This document shows, one piece after another, positions 1 to 5,964 of a stretch of DNA of 8,600 nt (the first letter of the stretch is position 1; each line of letters begins with the position of its first letter). Source of the stretch: Methylothermaceae bacterium (GTDB lineage: Bacteria > Pseudomonadota > Gammaproteobacteria > Methylococcales > Methylothermaceae); the NCBI GenBank assembly GCA_027024125.1, contig JALVSV010000488.1, positions 1 through 8,600 of the forward strand. The letters are read 5' to 3'. The translations under genes were made by a program, and so were the position numbers. The notes beneath the pieces are model-generated. The model saw only the letters and a list, made by a program, of their open reading frames with translations. It did not search any database and was not told where the DNA came from.

Positions 1-1
1 C

Positions 2-2410
2 GAACAATCCAAGGCACCGGTCAGGATCGGCTTTTCCACTGACACGATACCAGACATCAGTCTCCAACTTCATAAGAAAAGACCTACCGAAGCCCTTGAG
101 TCTTTTCTCTCAGAACTATCCTGTCCAGTCCTGTTTACCGCCGAAAGCCCGGGGCGCAGGGAGGCTTTGCAACAAACGCTCACAGGCATTGGACTTAAGC
201 CAAAGCCGGTTTCCAACTGGAATGAATTTCTGGAATCAAGGCCCAAAGTCGCTCTGACAATCGCCTCTCTGGAGCAAGGATTGTGGAGTGACGACCCCCC
301 GTTGGCGCTGATTCCAGAAGCATTGCTGCAGGGTGAAAAGGTCCGCCAACGGCGCCGCACTGGAGCCGCCAGGGAAATCGAAAACCTGATCGCCGATCTC
401 AGTGAATTGTCCATAGGCGCACCTGTGGTCCATCGAGACCACGGAGTCGGCCGTTATCAAGGCATGCAAAAACTGGATGTCGGACGTACAGAAACGGAGC
501 TCCTGACCCTGGAATATGCCGGAGGCGACAAACTCTACGTTCCCGTCTCATCACTCCACCTGATCGGTCGCTACAGCGGTGCCGACATCGAGCACGCACC
601 CATGCACCGCTTGGGAGGAGACCAATGGAAAAAAGCCAAACGCAAAGCCCAGGAAAAGATCCGCGACGTTGCGGCGGAACTGCTGGAGATCCATGCCAAA
701 CGGGCCGCCCGGGAAGGCCAGTCCCATCACCTGGACAAACAGGCCTACGAGGCCTTTGCCGCCGACTTCCCCTTTGAGGAGACTCCCGACCAGGCCATGG
801 CCATCGAAGCCGTATTAACAGACCTGCAGGCCCCCCATTCCATGGACAGGGTGGTATGTGGTGACGTTGGCTTCGGAAAAACCGAAGTGGCCATGCGGGC
901 TGCCTTCGTGGCAGTTCACAACAACAAACAAGTGGCTATCCTGGTTCCCACCACTCTGCTCGCCCAGCAGCACTACCAGAACTTCCGCGACCGTTTTGCA
1001 GATTGGCCGGTGCGGGTCGAGGTGCTATCCCGCTTCGTCACCGCGAAAAAACAGAAGCAAATCCTGGAGGATACCGCCGACGGGAAAGTGGATATCCTGA
1101 TCGGAACCCACAAGCTTATCCAGAAGGGGGTCAGGTATAAGAATCTGGGTTTGGTGATCATAGACGAGGAGCAACGTTTCGGGGTACGGCAGAAAGAACA
1201 CTTCAAACGACTGCGTAGCGAAGTGGATCTGTTGACCCTCACTGCCACCCCCATCCCCCGCACCCTCAATATGTCCCTATCGGGTCTCAGGGACATTTCC
1301 ATCATTGCCAGCCCACCGGAGGGCCGGCACCCCATCCAGACCTTCGTCAGTGAATGGGTCGACTCGCTGATCCAGGAGGCCATCCTGCGAGAGATCCGCC
1401 GCGGTGGTCAGGCCTATTTCGTCCATAACAAGATAGAAACCATGGAGCGCATGGCAGAGGAAATCCACCGCATGGTACCCGAGGCACGGATCCGCATCGC
1501 CCACGGCCAGATGCCGGAACGTGAACTGGAACAGATCATGCTCGACTTTTACCATCAGCGTTTCAACGTCCTGCTCTGTACAACCATCATCGAAAGCGGA
1601 ATCGACATCCCCTCAGCCAACACCATCGTGATCCATCGGGCCGACCTGTTTGGCCTGGCACAATTGCACCAGCTACGAGGCCGGGTTGGACGATCCCATC
1701 ACCGTGCCTATGCCTATCTGATCGTCCCATCCAAGAAATTAATGACCAAGGACGCCCTCAAGCGATTGGAGGCCATCGAAGCCTCTGGAGAATTGGGAGC
1801 AGGCTTCCTGATTTCCTCACACGATCTGGAGATCCGTGGTGCTGGCGAATTATTGGGAGACGAACAAAGTGGGCAGATTCAGGAAATCGGCTTCAATCTC
1901 TACGCCGAGTTGCTGGAAAAAGCAGTGGCGGCACTCAAGGAAGGCAAGGAATTGGATTTCGAAACCGCTGAATCAGGCATCGAGATCGACCTGAAGATTC
2001 CTGCACTCATTCCTGAAGATTATCTGCCCGATGTCCATACCCGCCTGGTTTTGTACAAACGAATCGCCAATGCCCCCGATATCGGGACACTGGAAGACCT
2101 TCAGGTAGAAATGATCGACCGCTTCGGACTGCTGCCACAACCGACCAAGAACCTGTTCGCCCTGGCTGCAATCAAACTGAAAGCCAATACCCTTGGAATC
2201 GAACGAATCGATGCCAACCAGGCAGGCGGCCGAATTCAGTTCTCCCAGGAACCATCCATCGATGTGGAATCATTGCTCAAACTGGTACAGACCCAGGCAG
2301 AGGTTTTCCGACTCGATGGCCCCCAGACCTTACGTTTCCTGACCCCTTCGGAAGAGCCTGGAAAGCGGCTCGAATTCATCCAGGAGTTGCTCGAACACCT
2401 CGCACCGTGA
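2..2410 (+). CDS. mfd: Transcription-repair coupling factor Mfd, C-terminal part (5' end outside window)
   Basis: Mfd is a cytoplasmic ATP-dependent DNA translocase that pushes RNA polymerase stalled at DNA lesions off the template and recruits UvrA for nucleotide excision repair. The frame is open from base 2, giving 802 residues before the TGA. It has no start in the window; the TTG at 167 is internal, because the upstream codons read as Mfd-like sequence (for example FTAESPGRREAL). Visible in order: RNA-polymerase-interacting CarD-like domain (about 416-580, GAPVVHRDHGVGRYQG), Walker A GDVGFGKTE (860-886), Walker B DEEQ (1163-1174), TLTATPIPRTL (1235-1267), the second RecA lobe with TTIIESGIDIP and QLRGRVGRSHHR (about 1580-1705), and a C-terminal TRCF domain. 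Aligning the Walker lysine with my memory of E. coli Mfd (1148 residues) implies about 340 residues are missing, namely the UvrB-like N-terminus. No frameshift was seen. Identification is essentially certain. Confidence 0.98.
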   Translation, partial: EQSKAPVRIGFSTDTIPDISLQLHKKRPTEALESFLSELSCPVLFTAESPGRREALQQTLTGIGLKPKPVSNWNEFLESRPKVALTIASLEQGLWSDDPPLALIPEALLQGEKVRQRRRTGAAREIENLIADLSELSIGAPVVHRDHGVGRYQGMQKLDVGRTETELLTLEYAGGDKLYVPVSSLHLIGRYSGADIEHAPMHRLGGDQWKKAKRKAQEKIRDVAAELLEIHAKRAAREGQSHHLDKQAYEAFAADFPFEETPDQAMAIEAVLTDLQAPHSMDRVVCGDVGFGKTEVAMRAAFVAVHNNKQVAILVPTTLLAQQHYQNFRDRFADWPVRVEVLSRFVTAKKQKQILEDTADGKVDILIGTHKLIQKGVRYKNLGLVIIDEEQRFGVRQKEHFKRLRSEVDLLTLTATPIPRTLNMSLSGLRDISIIASPPEGRHPIQTFVSEWVDSLIQEAILREIRRGGQAYFVHNKIETMERMAEEIHRMVPEARIRIAHGQMPERELEQIMLDFYHQRFNVLLCTTIIESGIDIPSANTIVIHRADLFGLAQLHQLRGRVGRSHHRAYAYLIVPSKKLMTKDALKRLEAIEASGELGAGFLISSHDLEIRGAGELLGDEQSGQIQEIGFNLYAELLEKAVAALKEGKELDFETAESGIEIDLKIPALIPEDYLPDVHTRLVLYKRIANAPDIGTLEDLQVEMIDRFGLLPQPTKNLFALAAIKLKANTLGIERIDANQAGGRIQFSQEPSIDVESLLKLVQTQAEVFRLDGPQTLRFLTPSEEPGKRLEFIQELLEHLAP

Positions 2411-2428
2411 CCCGGAACCGGCGAACCT

Positions 2429-2451
2429 GCTAAGATATGAACATTCTTAGC
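2429..2451. repeat. Inverted repeat between mfd and the small downstream gene
   Basis: GCTAAGA (2429-2435) and TCTTAGC (2445-2451) are perfect 7-base reverse complements separated by nine bases. Inside, ATG and CAT can extend the stem past one bulged T. No T-run follows directly, so it is a poor intrinsic terminator. It lies 24 bases before the next start codon and could be an operator, an mRNA hairpin or chance. Confidence 0.4.
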
Positions 2452-2474
2452 ACACACCAAAGGATTCTTTTACC

Positions 2475-2879
2475 ATGAGCGATCAACAGGCCGGTATGGA
2501 TGCAGACAATCTATACCGGGAAGAAATCTATACCGACCTCCAGGCGGGAACCATCAAACGCATGATTCCCGTCACGACGGAAGGTTTGACCGATTCCAGC
2601 CGCAAGGAACTCTATCTCGGCCAGGCCACTGTCCTGACACCCGTAGGCAGCATCCCACTCAGTTTCGAGATCGAGGCGGGCTCGCTCAGTGAGGCAGTGG
2701 AAAAATATGGTGCTGCAGCAGAGAAGGGCCTCCAGGAAACCATGGAGGAACTACGCCGGTTGCAACAGGAACAGGCCAGCTCCCTGGTCATTCCCAAAGG
2801 TGGTGTACCCGGTGGCGACGTTCCCGGTGGCGGCATGGGAGGTGGTTTCCCCGGTGGTGGTGGAATCAAACTGCCCTGA
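2475..2879 (+). CDS. Small protein of unknown function with Gly/Pro-rich tail
   Basis: This 134-residue protein belongs to no family I can name with confidence; it vaguely resembles small conserved bacterial proteins annotated only as 'cytoplasmic protein'. Residues 11-68 look like a compact acidic/mixed beta domain (DNLYREEIYTDLQAGTIKRM, then PVGSIPLSFEIEAG). Residues 72-102 look like an amphipathic helix (LSEAVEKYGAAAEKG, then ETMEELRRLQQEQ). Residues 109-130 are a low-complexity Gly/Pro tail (GGVPGG, GGGMGGGFPGGGG). No signal peptide or membrane segment is seen, so it is probably cytoplasmic. The ATG is supported by AAAGGA at 2459-2464, ten bases upstream. It starts 64 bases after mfd and ends 12 bases before the Uma2 gene, so it may be co-transcribed with its neighbours. 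The consistent reading frame, ribosome site and folded-looking core argue that it is a real gene; its role is unknown. Confidence 0.85.
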   Translation: MSDQQAGMDADNLYREEIYTDLQAGTIKRMIPVTTEGLTDSSRKELYLGQATVLTPVGSIPLSFEIEAGSLSEAVEKYGAAAEKGLQETMEELRRLQQEQASSLVIPKGGVPGGDVPGGGMGGGFPGGGGIKLP

Positions 2880-2891
2880 CACCGTGTTTCC

Positions 2892-3437
2892 ATGATTCCC
2901 CCACACTGGTTGCCTCACTATACGATATCCGACTACCGCCAATGGCAGGGGGATTGGGAATTGATCGAAGGTATTCCCTACGCCATGGCCCCAAGCCCGA
3001 CCTACCATCACCAGCGGGTTGCCACCCGGATTCTGGCCCAGCTCGAACAGGCCCTGTCTGGCTGTCCTCATTGTCATGCCGTGCATGAAACCGACTGGAT
3101 CGTCGCAGAGGACACGGTGGTACACCCGGATATCATGATCCTGTGCGGCGAAGTGGCGGGGGATTATCCTACCCAGGCCCCTGCTCTGATTTTCGAAATT
3201 CTGTCACCCACCAGCGCCCTGCTCGACGAACAAATCAAATTCAGCCTTTATGCCCGTGAAGGCGTCTGTTTCTATGTTCTGGTCTACCCCAAGCTGCGAA
3301 AGGCAAGGATTTTCCAGCATACGAATGGGCATTTCGTAAAAAAGAGGGATGTCGTCATGGAACAGGAGGTGTTCGAATGGGACGACTGCAAATTCCTGCT
3401 CGACTTTTCCAGCATATGGGAAGACTCAAAACCTTGA
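2892..3437 (+). CDS. Uma2 family (DUF820) putative PD-(D/E)XK endonuclease
   Basis: At 181 residues this has the usual length of Uma2/DUF820 proteins, a restriction-endonuclease-like fold family whose biological substrate is mostly unknown. Family signatures are clear: WELIEGIPYAMAPSP near residues 22-36 followed by HHQRVATRIL, then VVHPDIMILC with the presumed metal ligand D80, APALIFEILSPTSALLDEQIKF with E102 and K116, and SLYAREGVCFYVLVYP (119-133). D80, E102 and K116 together form an apparently intact catalytic set. The ATG is 12 bases after the preceding stop and has no convincing Shine-Dalgarno, so translation may depend on coupling to the upstream gene. The 3' end overlaps the CsiV-family gene by 22 bases. 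Uma2 genes are common in large dispersed families in cyanobacteria and some other bacteria; here it sits between housekeeping-type genes. The family assignment is strong; a real nuclease activity is inference. Confidence 0.92.
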   Translation: MIPPHWLPHYTISDYRQWQGDWELIEGIPYAMAPSPTYHHQRVATRILAQLEQALSGCPHCHAVHETDWIVAEDTVVHPDIMILCGEVAGDYPTQAPALIFEILSPTSALLDEQIKFSLYAREGVCFYVLVYPKLRKARIFQHTNGHFVKKRDVVMEQEVFEWDDCKFLLDFSSIWEDSKP

Positions 3438-3961
3438 GCAAGATACGTTCAAGTTATTTATTCGCATTTTTCGGGATGCTTTTGGCCTTGTCGGCCGATG
3501 CAGCCCCAAATCGTTATCAGGTCGCTGTCATTGTGTTCTCACAACCCATTGATACCGAGGAAAAACTCGGCAATCAACCTGAAATACCCTGGCCAGCTGA
3601 TTGGTTGACGCCCAAACTGTTGCCCCCTTCTCAATCCAGCCTGAGAAATGCCTATGATCGCCTGAGACAGTCACGGTCTTATCGGCCGCTGCTACACACC
3701 GCATGGATTCAGACGGCCCGTCCCAACAGAATCAACGAAGCATACCATGTGGGCAATGCGCAAAGCCCGGTTGAAGGTATCGTTCGGTTGCAACGTGGCC
3801 AGTATTTGCATGTGATCGTCGACATGGAATATCGAGCCCCTGACGGGACCTACCATCGCTTGCGTGAAAAACGACGGGTCAAGTTCAACGAAATCCATTA
3901 TTTGGACCATCCTGCTTTCGGGGTGTTGATTCAGGTCTCCCCCAGCCAGCCTCCCCAATAA
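3416..3961 (+). CDS. CsiV-family secreted envelope protein
   Basis: CsiV (cell-shape integrity, first described in Vibrio) is a periplasmic peptidoglycan-associated protein family often found next to mfd in gammaproteobacteria. This protein shows the family pattern: RYQVAVIVFSQP right after the signal peptide, PWPADW and a central SRSYRPLLHTAWIQ, GIVRLQRGQYLHVIVDMEY, and the typical ending KFNEIHYLDHPAFGVLIQVSP. From the ATG at 3416 it is 181 residues. It has a signal peptide with basic residues K5, K9 and R11, a hydrophobic core (YLFAFFGMLLAL) and a likely cleavage after ADA (residue 29). The frame is open to an ATG at 3377, but that would add 13 residues lying inside Uma2 ahead of the signal peptide. 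A TTG at 3434 overlapping the Uma2 stop (TTGA) is a plausible alternative start. No strong Shine-Dalgarno favours either. The family is assigned with good confidence; the start is uncertain. Confidence 0.85.
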   Translation: MGRLKTLSKIRSSYLFAFFGMLLALSADAAPNRYQVAVIVFSQPIDTEEKLGNQPEIPWPADWLTPKLLPPSQSSLRNAYDRLRQSRSYRPLLHTAWIQTARPNRINEAYHVGNAQSPVEGIVRLQRGQYLHVIVDMEYRAPDGTYHRLREKRRVKFNEIHYLDHPAFGVLIQVSPSQPPQ

Positions 3962-4046
3962 CTCAAGATTACTGTCAGACTTGCTGTTCCCGCCACACTG
4001 TGAAACTATCCAGCCAAAGCCTCAAAACCAGGCTGCCAAACGATGG

Positions 4047-4075
4047 TTGCGAATCCTAAATAAATTCTATATGGT
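4047..4075 (+). promoter_or_regulatory. Candidate sigma-70 promoter for the phosphosignalling operon
   Basis: TTGCGA (4047-4052) and TATGGT (4070-4075) each match the sigma-70 consensus at four of six positions, with a 17-base spacer, about 140 bases upstream of the FHA-protease start. An A/T-rich stretch at 4109-4118 is another possible -10 region but has a weaker -35. The call rests on motif matching and on this being the only sizeable gap before the operon. Confidence 0.3.
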
Positions 4076-4088
4076 GGACTTGGATTCG
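4050..4088. repeat. 7-base inverted repeat spanning the candidate promoter
   Basis: CGAATCC (4050-4056) and GGATTCG (4082-4088) are perfect reverse complements with a 25-base spacer. The left arm overlaps the candidate -35 and the right arm lies just past the candidate -10. Such an arrangement would suit a dimeric regulator or a looped hairpin, but nothing in the window shows what binds it. Confidence 0.4.
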
Positions 4089-4188
4089 TTTCTCAGGTCT
4101 GTTTCTATCTAAATATAACACCCCTCACAAAAACAAGCCTGGCTGGGATTTCTCTTCCCCAGATTGTTCGATCCACGATAAAACAATT

Positions 4189-4210
4189 CTAAGCATCTAT
4201 CTTAGGGAGG
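4189..4210 (+). promoter_or_regulatory. Strong ribosome binding site with overlapping small hairpin
   Basis: AGGGAGG (4204-4210) lies eight bases before the ATG at 4219 and is the clearest Shine-Dalgarno in the window; it fixes the start of the FHA-protease gene. CTAAG (4189-4193) pairs with CTTAG (4201-4205) across a seven-base loop. The first two bases of the ribosome site are therefore in the stem, and flanking U:G pairs could cover more. The ribosome site is certain enough; a regulatory role for the weak hairpin is speculation. Confidence 0.6.
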
Positions 4211-4218
4211 ACGGGAGC

Positions 4219-5943
4219 ATGTCACGCATCGCAATTCGTTTCATCAGTGGTTCCAAAGCCCATCAGGAAGAAAGCTTTCCCATCGAACCGGGAAAAAAAT
4301 ATGTCATGGGCCGGGATCCTTCGTCTGATATCACCTTCGATCCGGAACTGGACGATCTTGTCAGCCGCCATCATGCCGAAATAAAGGTCGATCCAATGGA
4401 TCCGAACAAATTCACCCTCACCGATCTACACAGCCGCAACGGCCTCTACGTCAACAAAGTCAAAGTTGAAGGTTCCCGTGAAATTTCCCACGGCGACATC
4501 ATCCAGCTGGGTAAAAACGGCCCCGAACTCATCTTTGAAACCGATCCGCCGCCCCCCTCCACTCTCCGCGCAACCCGGATCGCCGATACCATGGATGTAA
4601 TCAAGCAAACCCGCGAAGTGGAGATGGGGTCCCATCTCCCCGAAACCACAGAAAGCATTCGCCCGGTGGCAACCTCATCCACCTCTCAGGTTCACAGCAC
4701 TCAAAGTGACGCCGGCCACCGTCCCATCGGCAGAGACACGGTAGAAAGAATCGTCACGGCGCAGGAAAAATCATCAAGGAAGATATTGATCAACAGTATC
4801 GCAGCGGTCATCGGCATCATTGCCATAGTGGCGGCTTTCTTTGTTTACAAGGATATCAGTCAGACAAAAGTCTTAAAACAGGCTGAACAGCAACTGGCGG
4901 AAACCGAGAAACAAGTCCAGCAGATCAAAGCAATCATGACCCCACGTCAGATCGCAGATCAGTTCTCTGCTGCGACGACCTATCTGGAAGTGAGCTGGAA
5001 ATTGATCGATACAGTCAGCGGCAGACAAATCTATCAACGCTATGTTAAAAAGGTACCTGCTTATATTCAATTGTCCGACGGAACCATTGAGCCCTGGCTG
5101 GTCACCAGTGATGAGAATGGAACCAACTATGCGATCGGAGCCAACCTCAGAGGTTCAGGCTTCGTGGTAACGGAAAACGGCTTCGTTCTTACCAATAGGC
5201 ATGTCGCCGCACCCTGGCTAACCAGCCAACAACTGCCTCTGCCAGGAGTCGTTTTTGCACTCAACAACGAAGGCAAGCTCGAAATGGTAGGGAAAATCGA
5301 AGACCCGCAGACCGGGGATTTATATAAATGGGTCCCGGCAAAAAGCAAGTTACTGGGAGCCCAATCCGTTCCACAAAAACGCATCGTGGGTCGGCACGAT
5401 ACCTTGGATGCGGTGTTCCCAAAAACCAATCTGCGTATCCCTGCAAAACTGGTTCGCATCTCCAATGAGCATGATGTCGCCTTGCTGAAAATCGATACAC
5501 CGGTAGCATTGAAAAAAGTCCGTCTGTATGACAACTACAACGAAATCAGGCCAGGGGATCCCATAACCATTTTGGGCTATCCGGCTATCTCTTCCTCTGT
5601 CGCCGTCATCACCAAATCACAGGACATGTTCAACCCGACTTCGGATATTGCCCTCGTCCCGGAACCCACGGTGACACCGGGTGTCATTGGCAAGGTGATA
5701 CGCGGCACAGCCACCCTGGCCCATGAGGAAACCCAGATGTATTACAGCAATTCCGACACCTATCAGCTAACGGCAACCGCCACTGGAGCGGGAAACAGTG
5801 GCGGTCCTGTGTTCGATGATCACGGCCGGGTCATCGGCATATTTTATGCCGGCAAAACTGGGGATATGGCGACCAAGGTAACCTTTGCCGTTCCCATCAA
5901 ATATGGCATGGCATTGATGAATATCACCCCGGTCCTGGATTAA
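4219..5943 (+). CDS. FHA domain - transmembrane helix - trypsin-like serine protease
   Basis: This 574-residue protein joins a phosphothreonine-binding domain to a protease across a membrane. Residues 1-108 form an FHA domain with its conserved contacts: GRD (31-33), SRHH (49-52) and DLHSRNGLYVN (N74, G75). Residues 109-188 are a Ser/Thr-rich, low-complexity linker. One membrane helix follows (about 189-210), preceded by basic residues (K184, R187, K188). By the positive-inside rule FHA is therefore cytoplasmic and the rest periplasmic. Residues about 212-240 look coiled-coil. The protease has an intact triad: H328 (TNRHVAAPW), D419 (EHDVALLKI) and S527 (GAGNSGGPV). The H-to-D and D-to-S spacings (91 and 108) are longer than in HtrA proteases, and no PDZ domain follows. 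The start has a strong ribosome site. The gene leads an operon with a kinase 21 bases downstream, which suggests phosphorylation-dependent control. Domains are certain; the substrate is unknown. Confidence 0.93.
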   Translation: MSRIAIRFISGSKAHQEESFPIEPGKKYVMGRDPSSDITFDPELDDLVSRHHAEIKVDPMDPNKFTLTDLHSRNGLYVNKVKVEGSREISHGDIIQLGKNGPELIFETDPPPPSTLRATRIADTMDVIKQTREVEMGSHLPETTESIRPVATSSTSQVHSTQSDAGHRPIGRDTVERIVTAQEKSSRKILINSIAAVIGIIAIVAAFFVYKDISQTKVLKQAEQQLAETEKQVQQIKAIMTPRQIADQFSAATTYLEVSWKLIDTVSGRQIYQRYVKKVPAYIQLSDGTIEPWLVTSDENGTNYAIGANLRGSGFVVTENGFVLTNRHVAAPWLTSQQLPLPGVVFALNNEGKLEMVGKIEDPQTGDLYKWVPAKSKLLGAQSVPQKRIVGRHDTLDAVFPKTNLRIPAKLVRISNEHDVALLKIDTPVALKKVRLYDNYNEIRPGDPITILGYPAISSSVAVITKSQDMFNPTSDIALVPEPTVTPGVIGKVIRGTATLAHEETQMYYSNSDTYQLTATATGAGNSGGPVFDDHGRVIGIFYAGKTGDMATKVTFAVPIKYGMALMNITPVLD

Positions 5944-5964
5944 ACCACTCATTCAGCCAGGATC

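Noticed and set aside
167..169. TTG at 167 as the start of the mfd-frame gene
   Set aside because: The frame is open back to base 2 and the upstream residues read as Mfd, so this is an internal Leu codon.
2799..2864. GGTGG-rich stretch as a DNA repeat or mobile element end
   Set aside because: It is explained by the Gly/Pro-rich tail of the small protein; the units vary and no longer repeat structure is present.
3377..3415. ATG at 3377 as the start of the CsiV-family protein
   Set aside because: It would put 13 residues ahead of a normal signal peptide and deepen the overlap with Uma2 to 61 bases, with no better ribosome site.
4011..4035. Possible terminator after the CsiV gene (CAGCC...GGCTG or AGCCT...AGGCT)
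   Set aside because: The stems are only five bases and no T-run follows; it does not qualify as an intrinsic terminator.
4143..4162. CTGGG...CCCAG hairpin in the leader
   Set aside because: A five-base stem with a ten-base loop and no T-run or conserved partner; chance is likely.
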